Assembly (NCBI RefSeq): GCF_001894805.1
Contig: NZ_BCWX01000002.1
Coordinates: 1,240,001 to 1,304,000, forward strand
Origin: Rhodococcus globerulus NBRC 14531
Lineage (GTDB): Bacteria; Actinomycetota; Actinomycetes; Mycobacteriales; Mycobacteriaceae
DNA: 64,000 bases
Direction: 5' to 3'
Shown: positions 16,314-23,797 of the stretch, one piece after another
How positions within the stretch are numbered: position 1 is the first letter of the stretch
Layout of the letters: each line of letters opens with the position of its first letter
The notes under the pieces: model-generated
Seen by the model: the letters and a program-made list of their open reading frames with translations, nothing else
Database searches by the model: none
Told to the model about the DNA's origin: nothing
Position numbers and translations under genes: made by a program

Positions 16314-17252
16314 ATGTCTTTCACAGTTGTCACCACCGGACTGAAATTTCCGGAGGGCCCGGTTGCACTGCCGAACGGCGACGCACTAGTCGTCGAGATT
16401 CACCGCGGAACACTCACACGAGTAACCCCGGACGGCACCAACACTGTGGTCGCGGAGGTCGGCGGCGGCCCCAACGGCACCGCTATCGGCCCAGACGGCC
16501 GCGCATACATCGCCAACTGCGGAGGGATGATCGCCACAGAGGCGTACGGATACGTCTTCGCCGGCGGCACCCCCGAGAACTACACCGGCGGCAGCATTCA
16601 AGCTGTCGATCTCGAAACCGGCGAGATCGAGACCCTGTACACCGAGTGCGACGGCATCCCGCTCCGTGGTCCCAACGACATCGTCTTCGACGCGCACGGT
16701 GGCTTCTACTTCACGGACCACGGCAAGAGCAACGACCGAGGCAACGATCACGGCCGCCTCTTCTACGGCACGAGCGACGGTTCGTCGATCCGCCTCGTTG
16801 CTTCAGAAATGCATGGCCCCAACGGAATCGGCCTCTCCCCCGACGGCACACGCCTCTACGTCAGTGAGACGTTCACCGCGCGGGTCTGGTGGTGGGACGT
16901 TACCGCTCCCGGCGAGATCGTCGGTGGCCGTACGCTCGCCGGCTCTGGCGGGGGCAACTTCCTCTGGGGATCACCCGACTTCCGTTACTTCGACTCACTG
17001 GGCGTCGAAGCCAACGGCAACATTTGCGTCGCATCGCTGGCTACGCCCGGCATTTGTGTGATCAGTCCGGACGGCGAGTTGATCGAGTTCCTCAGCATCG
17101 ACACCGACGGCGACCCGGGCATCACCAACATCTGCTGGGGCGGTGACGACATGCGCACGGCATTCGTCACCGCGTCGAGTACCGGAAAACTGCTCCGATT
17201 CGACTGGCCCCGAGCTGGTCTGGTTCTCAACAACCAGGCTTCACTGGTCTGA
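16314..17252 (+). CDS. SMP-30/gluconolactonase/LRE-family protein
   Basis: Six-bladed beta-propeller hydrolase, probably a lactonase, of 312 residues. N-terminal FPEGPVALPNGDALVVEIHR carries the metal-binding Glu; GPNDIVFDAHGGFYFTDHG, MHGPNGIGLSPDGTRLYVSE and DSLGVEANGNICVA carry the conserved Asn and Asp ligands. ATG at 16314 has GAGGAG ten bases upstream. In this context it would open a cyclic ester intermediate made in the CoA-thioester island; that is inference. It is followed immediately by a convergent small gene. Confidence 0.9.
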   Translation: MSFTVVTTGLKFPEGPVALPNGDALVVEIHRGTLTRVTPDGTNTVVAEVGGGPNGTAIGPDGRAYIANCGGMIATEAYGYVFAGGTPENYTGGSIQAVDLETGEIETLYTECDGIPLRGPNDIVFDAHGGFYFTDHGKSNDRGNDHGRLFYGTSDGSSIRLVASEMHGPNGIGLSPDGTRLYVSETFTARVWWWDVTAPGEIVGGRTLAGSGGGNFLWGSPDFRYFDSLGVEANGNICVASLATPGICVISPDGELIEFLSIDTDGDPGITNICWGGDDMRTAFVTASSTGKLLRFDWPRAGLVLNNQASLV

Positions 17253-17263
17253 CGGTCGCACCG

Positions 17264-17629
17264 TCACCACCAATCGCGGCGGCGACGAGGCGTGGAGATG
17301 TCGTCGAATGCGGCGGCGTCTCCGATCCGCCAACGCCGCAGATCAGCCGAGATTCGAGATGCCGCGTTGCGCCGTTCCCGCTGGAGATCATTTCGGCGGC
17401 CGGCACTGTCGTAGCAGAGTGAACAGGAGCAGATCCGGATTCCGGTGTATGCGAATGTCCAATAGCAAGTGCCCGGCGACCGCGGCGACCAATCGGATGA
17501 AGGGGTAGGCGGCAGATCGCAGATTCCATCGCGGTGATCGTGGGCGGGTTCGACACCCAACTCACGGCGAGTGATGCGAACCCACAGCGGTGCGTGTGAA
17601 TCAGTTCGGGACAAGGCAGCGCCTTTCAC
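17264..17629 (-). CDS. Hypothetical small Cys/His-rich protein
   Basis: A 121-residue frame that starts with GTG and converges on the SMP-30 gene 11 bases away. It has features suggesting a real protein: HAPLWVRITRRELGVEPAHD and HRDGICDLPP, then a Cys-rich core (CYWTFAYTGIRICSCSLCYD) and an Arg-rich tail. The CDLP, ICSC and LC cysteines with HDH could bind a metal. Codon use is GC-rich and even. I recall similar short actinobacterial proteins with a HAPLW...HDHR...CDLP layout, but cannot confirm it. No ribosome site is obvious. Function unknown. Confidence 0.45.
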   Translation of the reverse strand: MKGAALSRTDSHAPLWVRITRRELGVEPAHDHRDGICDLPPTPSSDWSPRSPGTCYWTFAYTGIRICSCSLCYDSAGRRNDLQRERRNAASRISADLRRWRIGDAAAFDDISTPRRRRDWW

Positions 17630-17822
17630 GTTCGTGCGCCCCGACCGCTACCCCCGGATGAGGACGGATCGGGGCGACGGTTGGTGCTCCGCGCCCACCG
17701 CCCGCCGTACCATGCACGCTCGCCTGAATTGAGTCATGTCACCGATCTTGTCATAGCCCCCCGACAGCCGCGGTCTCAGTAGAACTCGGTGTGCAGGACC
17801 TCGATGTGTGCCCGAACCACGG

Positions 17823-17854
17823 AAGACCTGCGGTCGAATATGACCGCAGGTCTT
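17823..17854 (-). terminator. Terminator of the racemase-like gene
   Basis: Perfect 13-bp stem (AAGACCTGCGGTC with its complement), 6-base loop, about 100 bases after the leftward stop at 17956. The 17630-17955 gap otherwise shows no supported gene. Confidence 0.65.
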
Positions 17855-17955
17855 TGGCGTCGTCGGGATTGTCTAGTTCGTATGGGATGGAAGTCGGTGC
17901 GGGCAATTCGCCTGGGTCCGCTGCGAGGAGAGCCGCGTCGAATTCGGGTTCCGCC

Positions 17956-18813
17956 CTACACTTCGGCGGGCACGTTTGCCGGCAGGTCACACGACGCGGT
18001 GCCATCGTCGTGAAGGACACACACGGGGCAGTCTTCCTGCTCTGCCCCGAGCGAGAGGTCCGCAGCCTGCACCATCTCGGCGAAGAGATCCGCTCGCTCC
18101 GACAGTGACACCCGTGGGTCCCGTGCCGGGCGCAAGCCGAGCGCGATCATCGTCTCGAGTTGCCGGTAGCCGGCCGTGGTCGGGTCCACGATGGCGACAC
18201 TCGAGCGGGCAGCGAGGATTTCGGCGACCGGGCTCATGCAGTTGCAGCCCAGGATGACCGACTTGGCGCCGTCCTTCACCGCAAGCTCGATTTCGGCAAG
18301 GATGCGCTCGATCATGTGCTCGCGCCCGGCCTTCATCTGGGTGAGGAAGTTGTCTTCCTCGGCCAGAGTGCTCTGCTCGGCGTGTGTCGAGACGTAACGT
18401 ACCGAGATGCACTGCCGCCCAATGGGATTATCACGAAGGAGGCGATCGTAAACGAAGTCCATCGTTTCCGGCCAGATCGTGACGATGCTGAACTTTTCGC
18501 CGAGCGCCGCTGCTACCAGGAGACTGGCCTCGCCGCTGCCGACCACCGGAATATCGGTGGTCGCGCGTACTGCAGCCAGACCGTAGTCCGGTACGCCGCC
18601 GATCAGCACGCCGTCGTACCCGTTGCGAGCGGCCCGCATCGCGGCCTCCCCGTAGGCGACATCGGAGAGCAGTAGGTCTGCTGCGTCAACGGGGGTTACC
18701 CGGATTTCCGTCTGCACCAAGTCGACGGCGTAGCCGGGCGCGATCAGATGCTCGGGGACCGGACTCGACTGCTGACTGGTCTTCAACTCCACGTAGGCAA
18801 TCCGCTTGGTCAA
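17956..18813 (-). CDS. Asp/Glu/hydantoin racemase-superfamily protein
   Basis: A 285-residue member of the two-domain racemase fold, which includes Asp/Glu and hydantoin racemases, maleate isomerase and arylmalonate decarboxylase. The C-terminal half keeps the second active-site motif VILGCNCMSPVAEIL (Cys190), but the first motif position (GGVPDYGL, residues 72-79) has no Cys. Loss of one of the two Cys is incompatible with a standard two-base racemase and fits a decarboxylase- or isomerase-like reaction (inference). A Cys-containing tail (EDCPVCVLHDDGTASCDLP) is unusual. Monocistronic, with a palindrome at 18886 upstream. Confidence 0.85.
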   Translation of the reverse strand: MTKRIAYVELKTSQQSSPVPEHLIAPGYAVDLVQTEIRVTPVDAADLLLSDVAYGEAAMRAARNGYDGVLIGGVPDYGLAAVRATTDIPVVGSGEASLLVAAALGEKFSIVTIWPETMDFVYDRLLRDNPIGRQCISVRYVSTHAEQSTLAEEDNFLTQMKAGREHMIERILAEIELAVKDGAKSVILGCNCMSPVAEILAARSSVAIVDPTTAGYRQLETMIALGLRPARDPRVSLSERADLFAEMVQAADLSLGAEQEDCPVCVLHDDGTASCDLPANVPAEV

Positions 18814-18885
18814 CTGACGCTCCTTGATTCATGGGTGATGTGAGGCACTACCGGCGACTCGTGTGACGAGGCTATCAGAAAGCAT

Positions 18886-18900
18886 TTCTACTGTGAAGAA
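18886..18900. promoter_or_regulatory. Degenerate TTCTG-N5-CAGAA-type site
   Basis: TTCTACTGTGAAGAA, 73 bases upstream of the racemase-like gene, has TTCT/AGAA arms in the same 15-base layout as the sites at 20813 and 43573 but differs at the inner arm base. Confidence 0.3.
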
Positions 18901-18958
18901 TAGACTCCGACATTCCAGAACAGCGAAAAAGATTGCGTAACAGACAGATACAACAAAG

Positions 18959-18989
18959 CCCGGGCAGTGCGAAAATCGCACTGCCCGGG
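18959..18989 (-). terminator. Terminator of the FadD gene at 19002
   Basis: Perfect 14-bp stem (CCCGGGCAGTGCGA with complement), 3-base loop, 12 bases after the leftward stop; on the minus strand it is followed by CTTTGTTG. Confidence 0.8.
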
Positions 18990-19001
18990 TTTCAACAGCG
19001 T

Positions 19002-20660
19002 CTAGACGCTCCGATAGAGGTCACCGTGCTGAACGCGCATAACCTTCTTGTCCAGCTTGCCGACACTGGTCCGTGGGAGTTGGTCGACGTACAGGATCGT
19101 GTCGGGAAGTTGCCACTTGGCGAATGCGCCTTCGAGCAGCGCGTGGACCTCGCCCAGCGCGACGTCCTCACCGTCGGTGGTCACCATGATGACGACTGGA
19201 CGTTCCTGCCATTTCGGATGCTCGACACCGATCACTGCGGCCTCGGCGACCCGGGGGTGGGCAATGATTGCGTTTTCCATATCGATCGACGAAATCCATT
19301 CGCCGCCACTCTTGATGACATCTTTGAGCCGGTCCGCTAGCTTGAGGTAGCCGTTTTCATCGATAGTCCCGATGTCGCCGCTTCGCCAATAACCGTCCAG
19401 GAATCGGTCGGCGTCGTCATCAAGCTTGTGGTATCGCGCGGTGATCCACGGTCCCCGCAGCAGGACCTCGCCCTGACTGTTGCCGTCGTGCGGCAAGTCG
19501 TTGTCTTCGGGATCGACGATTCGCACATCGACACCCCCCGCGGGAAGACCCTGATAGCGCTTGATGTTCCACCATTCGTCTTCCGTGACCTTGCCCTGCA
19601 AGGTGACCTTACGGCCGTAGTTCACGAAAGCCATCGGGGCAGTCTCGGTAGCCCCGTATGCATGAATAAAGTCGGCACCGGTCAAGTCGTAGAACCCGCG
19701 CATGAGTGTGAGCGCCGGCTCGGTAGCGCCGGACAGCAGACGGGTCCGGCTGAAGTCCGGTTTGACATCAAGCGTCTTGATGTAGTCGAGCATCGGCTGG
19801 AAGATCGCCGGCGCACCGTTCGCGACGGTCACACCTTCGGCGATCATCACGTCCGCCAGCATGTCTGTGTCCCCTGCCGAATAGCGTCCGGGGAGAACAA
19901 TTTTGGCTGCGACGTAGACGGCGGACTGCGGCAGACCCCAGGACTGGCTGTGGAACATCGGCGTGATCAGCATGACCGCGTCAGCGGCGCTCATCCCGTA
20001 GGACGAGGCCTGCGTCAGAGTGTGTAGGTAGATCGCTCGATGCGAGTAGTAGACGCCCTTTGGCCGACCGGTGGTCCCGGTCGTGTAGCAGGCGCTGTAG
20101 GCGGAGCTCTCGTCGATCATCGGCCAGTCGATCTCCGGCGACGCAGTCGCTACCAGGTCTTCGAAATGGCGCACATTCGTCAACGTGGTGACAACCTCTG
20201 CGAGAGGCTTGTCGGACATCACCACCCAGGTAATCTCCGGCGCGAACGGTGCCACCGACTCCGCGACGCTCAGCAGACTCTCGTCAACCAGGACGACGGA
20301 CGCGCCGCCGTGCGTCGCGACGTAACCCACATCTTCGGGAGCCAGGCGCAGGTTCATCTGCAGCATCACCGCTCCGGTGCCAGGAATGGCCCAGTAAAGC
20401 TCGAAGTGCCGCTTGGTGTTCCAGTCCAGGATCCCCACCACATCGCCGGGTGCTACACCCAGATTGGTCAGGGCGTTCGCAATCCGCTTGATACGCGCAT
20501 AGGCGTCGGCGTACGTGTAGCGATCCCATCCGCCGTCGCCGGTGCGGTAGACGATCTCCCGCTCAGGATAGTTACGTGCCGAGTGGCGGATCAGCGTAGT
20601 CGTGTTGAGCTGATACGAGTCGTCATTCGTCGACGGGTGTCCCTTGACAATTGTGGTCAT
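19002..20660 (-). CDS. Long-chain acyl-CoA synthetase (FadD family)
   Basis: AMP-forming acyl-CoA ligase of 552 residues, typical for the long/medium-chain family. Motifs: P-loop SACYTTGTTGRPKGVYYSHR, A5 IHAYGATETAP, A8 LADRLKDVIKSGGEWISSID and C-terminal RTSVGKLDKKVMR with the catalytic Lys. The ISSID form after SGGEW is characteristic of the medium/long-chain branch. ATG at 20660 has a GAGGAG ribosome site. It is alone between a hairpin and the operator-like palindrome at 20813. Confidence 0.93.
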   Translation of the reverse strand: MTTIVKGHPSTNDDSYQLNTTTLIRHSARNYPEREIVYRTGDGGWDRYTYADAYARIKRIANALTNLGVAPGDVVGILDWNTKRHFELYWAIPGTGAVMLQMNLRLAPEDVGYVATHGGASVVLVDESLLSVAESVAPFAPEITWVVMSDKPLAEVVTTLTNVRHFEDLVATASPEIDWPMIDESSAYSACYTTGTTGRPKGVYYSHRAIYLHTLTQASSYGMSAADAVMLITPMFHSQSWGLPQSAVYVAAKIVLPGRYSAGDTDMLADVMIAEGVTVANGAPAIFQPMLDYIKTLDVKPDFSRTRLLSGATEPALTLMRGFYDLTGADFIHAYGATETAPMAFVNYGRKVTLQGKVTEDEWWNIKRYQGLPAGGVDVRIVDPEDNDLPHDGNSQGEVLLRGPWITARYHKLDDDADRFLDGYWRSGDIGTIDENGYLKLADRLKDVIKSGGEWISSIDMENAIIAHPRVAEAAVIGVEHPKWQERPVVIMVTTDGEDVALGEVHALLEGAFAKWQLPDTILYVDQLPRTSVGKLDKKVMRVQHGDLYRSV

Positions 20661-20812
20661 TATTCACTCCTCGGGTCCAGTGCTAGTGCGGGCGACCTAG
20701 GAGGGTCCGGATGCTGACTCCATGCGCGAACCGCATCCCGGGTTGTCGTGAGCCCTGAACGTGCCGCCTGGACTTGATATTTGGTGAGGCTTAACGCCCA
20801 TCAGTTGCATTA

Positions 20813-20827
20813 TTCTGCAATGCAGAA
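20813..20827. promoter_or_regulatory. Palindrome TTCTG-N5-CAGAA upstream of FadD
   Basis: TTCTGCAATGCAGAA is a perfect 15-base palindrome 153 bases before the FadD start. The same TTCTG-N5-CAGAA layout recurs at the Rieske dioxygenase promoter (43573). The rest of 20661-20940 holds no supported gene. Confidence 0.5.
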
Positions 20828-20940
20828 GCTCTCTCTGCACCTAGAATTGCATAGCCCAAGTGCGTTAGTCAAGGAATGAGCCCGAAACCTGAAGCGGCTA
20901 CGACACTCTCAACCATCTCGTCAGGTGGCGAGCGAATGCG

Positions 20941-21780
20941 TCATCGAGCACCGGTAGATCTTGCATCAACCATGGCCAGTGCAAGATCGGCGTACTCCCT
21001 CGCGATTTCGACCGGCGACGGGCTGATCCCCGGTTGGTACCAATCCGCAACGGCAACGCACATCGTGACGATCGCTGTGGCGGTTGACGTCGCCGGGACG
21101 GTTCCGGCTCGCCCCGCATCACGGCACGCCTCCACGGCCGACTGGACGATCTCCCGAACTTGCCGTCGTAACTGCAGATGCATCAACCTGCCAGGCTCGT
21201 CGAGCGAACGGAGTTCTGTGGACGCGAGCACGGCCGAGGCCTGTCGGTGGGTGTGGAACAGGATTACGCACTCGACAAGATTGGCCACACGCTGATCAGG
21301 CGATTCTGCTTCGGCATCTGCAGCCACGCATCGACTTATGAGCTCTGCCATCGCGCTCTGCAGCAGTTCGGTGAGCAGAGCATCCTTGCTTTCCACGTGG
21401 TAGTAGACGCCAGCCATCGACAAGCCACACCGGTCGGCAATCATCCTGACTGTCGCAGCGTGGTAGCCCACTTCCACAAAGACATCCAGCGCCGCCCGAA
21501 AGACCGGGGTGAGGTCCAACCGTTCAAAGTCTCGCCAGTCCTCGAACCGCGGTCCGGTGGGCTCAGGTGGACGCAGATCAAGCTCTACCCCGAGCGCCTT
21601 CGCGAGTGCCTCCAGACGCTCCGCACCCGGCAGGCTCTTCCCGTTCTCGAACTCGCTCAGCGAGGACGCACTCATGCCTATTTGTTGAGCTAGCTGACGG
21701 AGCCCGACCTTGCGCTCGATTCTCGCCGCGCGCATCCTGGCTCCGAGCCCGTCTCCAACGATTCGTCCCGCCTGCACCAT
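20941..21780 (-). CDS. Fusion regulator: XRE-type HTH plus TetR-type HTH
   Basis: A 279-residue regulator with two DNA-binding domains. Residues about 12-62 form a Cro/C1 (XRE) helix-turn-helix (MRAARIERKVGLRQLAQQIG, MSASSLSEFENGKSLPGAER). After a linker, about 88-140 is a TetR helix-turn-helix (FRAALDVFVEVGYHAATVRM, IADRCGLSMAGVYYHVESKD), followed by a TetR ligand domain. ATG at 21780 is chosen; the frame is open to 21813. It is divergent from the SnoaL gene at 22044, and the block at 21906 between them recurs at 22485 and 34651, so it is the leading candidate to bind those sites (inference). Confidence 0.88.
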   Translation of the reverse strand: MVQAGRIVGDGLGARMRAARIERKVGLRQLAQQIGMSASSLSEFENGKSLPGAERLEALAKALGVELDLRPPEPTGPRFEDWRDFERLDLTPVFRAALDVFVEVGYHAATVRMIADRCGLSMAGVYYHVESKDALLTELLQSAMAELISRCVAADAEAESPDQRVANLVECVILFHTHRQASAVLASTELRSLDEPGRLMHLQLRRQVREIVQSAVEACRDAGRAGTVPATSTATAIVTMCVAVADWYQPGISPSPVEIAREYADLALAMVDARSTGAR

Positions 21781-21905
21781 GAGTACCACGCTATCCCGCC
21801 GACACTCGACCACCTGGTTGGACGGCCGTTATGGCGGACGACGATCTGTCATGACATGGAGATAGAACCACTGTCGCACGCATCCGTCAGCTGACGTTCG
21901 AAATT

Positions 21906-21950
21906 TAGCGATCGGTAGATCTTGACGAACCGAACAGCTGGTAATACGGT
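21906..21950 (+). promoter_or_regulatory. Promoter and operator of the SnoaL gene at 22044
   Basis: TAGCGATCGGTAGAT (21906-21920) is followed by TTGACG (21922-21927), 17 bases, and TACGGT (21945-21950). The whole block is nearly repeated at 22485-22529, and the first element at 34651-34665. CGATCG is the centre of the imperfect palindrome. Confidence 0.65.
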
Positions 21951-22043
21951 CCTCCTGGGACGCATAAGCGATGTACGTCACAGTCCCCCTTCCCCTGTTC
22001 GTAAGTTCGACGCCTTCCGTGGCGTCCAGTCAGGAGCACCGCA

Positions 22044-22412
22044 ATGAGCGACATCCTCGAGTTCGCAGACCGGTTCTTCAACGCCGTCGAGGGTGGTGAC
22101 ATCGACGCGGTGGCCGGCTTCTATCGCGACGACGTGACCGTCTGGCACAACTTCGACAACCTCGACCAATCCCGGGACGACAACCTCGCAACCCTCGCCG
22201 GAATCTCCGGCCGCTACGACGCTTTTGCCTATGTGGACGTCCGCCACACCGCCGTCGAAGACGGATTTCTCCGCCAACACGTCATCAAAGCGACTGTCGG
22301 CAAGAAGACCGTCAATGTCCCCGCGGTCCTACGCGTGTACGTCGATGGCGGGCAGATCCACCGCATCGAGGAGTACTTCGACCGTGGCCAGCTTGACGTC
22401 GTCTTCAGCTGA
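22044..22412 (+). CDS. SnoaL-like protein
   Basis: A 122-residue NTF2-fold protein: ILEFADRFFNAVEGGDIDAV, YRDDVTVWHNFDNLDQSRDD, DGFLRQHVIKATVGKKTVNV and the terminal QIHRIEEYFDRGQLD. Relatives are cyclases, dehydratases and isomerases of small cyclic compounds; the reaction is unknown. Paralogue of the protein encoded at 23146 (shared FLRQHVI-AT-G-KTVNVP and RIEEY) and, more distantly, at 7343. It has its own promoter copy and a weak AGGAGC ribosome site. Confidence 0.87.
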   Translation: MSDILEFADRFFNAVEGGDIDAVAGFYRDDVTVWHNFDNLDQSRDDNLATLAGISGRYDAFAYVDVRHTAVEDGFLRQHVIKATVGKKTVNVPAVLRVYVDGGQIHRIEEYFDRGQLDVVFS

Positions 22413-22484
22413 TGCGAACCGCGACAAGGCCTTCGAAGGAATATCACGCAACCATTGATCACGATCGGCCATCTGTTCGTCATC

Positions 22485-22529
22485 TAGCGATCGATAGATC
22501 TTGACGAACCGAACACTTGGGAATACTGT
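22485..22529 (+). promoter_or_regulatory. Second copy of the SnoaL-type promoter/operator
   Basis: TAGCGATCGATAGAT (22485-22499), TTGACG (22501-22506), 17 bases, TACTGT (22524-22529). It matches the 21906 block over about 46 bases with roughly six differences and drives the VOC/SnoaL pair. Confidence 0.65.
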
Positions 22530-22579
22530 CGAATCGAGGCAGCGGCGCGATGCGCGTCACAAAGCAAAGAGAGTGTGAA

Positions 22580-23149
22580 ATGACAAATACAGAATTTGAA
22601 CTCGGCGGCGTATGTCACTTGGCGCTGGTGTGCCAGGACATGGAGCGCACCGTCGACTTTTACACCAACGTCCTGGGCATGAAGCTGTCCATGACGCTCT
22701 CCCTGCCTGGTGGTGGCCAGCACTTCTTCTTCGACATGGGCGGCGGCCAGTTCATCGCGTTCTTCTGGTTCGCCGATGCCGCCCCCCACGCTCCCGGCAT
22801 CGCGGCGCCCGCGGCCATTCCCGGCATCGGCAAGGAAATCGCGTCGGCGCACGGCTCGATGAATCACGTCTCGTTCAAGATCCCGCTCGACAAGTTCGAC
22901 GAGTACAAGGCCAAGCTCGAAGCAAAGGGCGTCCAGACCGGACCGATGCTCAACCACGACATGTCCGAGCGTGGGATCAGTTTCGGAGAGAGCGACTCGA
23001 CCTTCGTGCGGTCGATCTATTTCTTCGACCCGGACGGGATCTTGCTCGAATTCGCGGCCTGGACTCGCGAATTGCGCGAGGACGACGTCAAGCACGCGCC
23101 CCGGACCGCCGACGGCGGCCTCGGCACCCCGGTTGGCGCCGCCAAATGA
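22580..23149 (+). CDS. VOC-family protein
   Basis: A 189-residue glyoxalase/extradiol-dioxygenase-fold protein with two modules: VCHLALVCQDMERTVDFYTN with LGMKLSMTLSL, and MNHVSFKIPLDKFDEYKAKL with SIYFFDPDGILLEFAAWTRE. His in CHLAL, His in MNHVSF and Glu in LLEFAAW are the expected metal ligands. Close paralogue of the protein at 7931. ATG at 22580 is chosen; an upstream in-frame start at 22517 lies inside the promoter. Its stop overlaps the start of the next SnoaL gene (ATGA), so the two are coupled. Confidence 0.88.
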   Translation: MTNTEFELGGVCHLALVCQDMERTVDFYTNVLGMKLSMTLSLPGGGQHFFFDMGGGQFIAFFWFADAAPHAPGIAAPAAIPGIGKEIASAHGSMNHVSFKIPLDKFDEYKAKLEAKGVQTGPMLNHDMSERGISFGESDSTFVRSIYFFDPDGILLEFAAWTRELREDDVKHAPRTADGGLGTPVGAAK

Positions 23150-23514
23150 GCGAGATGCTCGATCTCGCCGACAAGATGTTCGGAGCCCTGGTTCTCGGCA
23201 ATGTCGCCGTCCTCGACAAGATCTATCACACGGACGTGAAAATCTGGCACAACTGGGACAGCGCCGAGCAGTCCCGTGAGGACAATCTGCGCATCCTCTC
23301 CGGCATTCCCACCCGCTACGACGAGTTCCACTATGACAACCCGCGCTGCACTGTCCTCGAGGACGGCTTCCTGCGTCAGCACGTCATCCGGGCGACTATC
23401 GGGGACAAGACCGTCAACGTCCCCACGATCTTCCGGGTATTTGTCGACAGCGGAAAGGTTCGCCGTATCGAGGAGTATTTGGACGCAGGCCAACTCCGCA
23501 AGGTCTTTGCCTGA
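23146..23514 (+). CDS. SnoaL-like protein
   Basis: A 122-residue NTF2-fold protein overlapping the VOC stop by 4 bases. Pattern: MLDLADKMFGALVLGNVAVL, VKIWHNWDSAEQSREDNLRI, EDGFLRQHVIRATIGDKTVN, KVRRIEEYLDAGQL. It is a tandem paralogue of the gene at 22044. Coupling to the VOC gene suggests the two act on consecutive intermediates, or form a complex; the substrate is unknown. A strong hairpin follows 14 bases after the stop. Confidence 0.87.
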   Translation: MSEMLDLADKMFGALVLGNVAVLDKIYHTDVKIWHNWDSAEQSREDNLRILSGIPTRYDEFHYDNPRCTVLEDGFLRQHVIRATIGDKTVNVPTIFRVFVDSGKVRRIEEYLDAGQLRKVFA

Positions 23515-23520
23515 AAAGAA

Positions 23521-23645
23521 CGTGATCACACGAAACAGCCCCGCCGATCCAATCCCCTCGGCGGGGCTGTTTCGTGTCCGGCCTTGCTGCGCAGGAAGAT
23601 TCATTCGGTACCGAGATCACAAAAAGACCGCTGCGACCCCTCCAG
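23521..23645. repeat. Diverged direct repeat, copy 1, carrying an iclR 3' relic
   Basis: Matches 25468-25592 through TGATCACA-CGAAA, the AGCCCCGCCGAT hairpin, CTTGCTGCGCAGGAAGATTC and GATCACA-AAGA-CGCTGC. On the minus strand 23645-23622 ends in codons for VAAVFL and a stop, against VAAFFL and stop for the real IclR gene, so this copy contains the tail of a lost iclR gene. Confidence 0.6.
23529..23576 (+). terminator. Terminator of the VOC/SnoaL operon
   Basis: Perfect 19-bp stem (23529-23547 with 23558-23576) and 10-base loop. Part of a longer block repeated at 25468-25592. Confidence 0.8.
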
Positions 23646-23661
23646 CTCCCCATTTTTCTCT

Positions 23662-23680
23662 CAGAAAGAACTTACTTCTG
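23662..23680. promoter_or_regulatory. Operator-like dyad upstream of the substrate-binding protein
   Basis: CAGAAAGAACTTACTTCTG (inverted CAGAA/TTCTG arms) followed by CTAA. GAACTTACTTCTGCTAA also occurs before the MFS gene at 35549-35565. Confidence 0.55.
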
Positions 23681-23797
23681 CTAAGTTCGACGTGATGTGA
23701 GTCTCCCTTGGGGTTCGTCGGGGCCGACGGCATCCAATTCCCAGCCTCAGCGTGAACGCGCAGTCAGGTCTGTAGACACACCCTCCGAAGGATGGCA

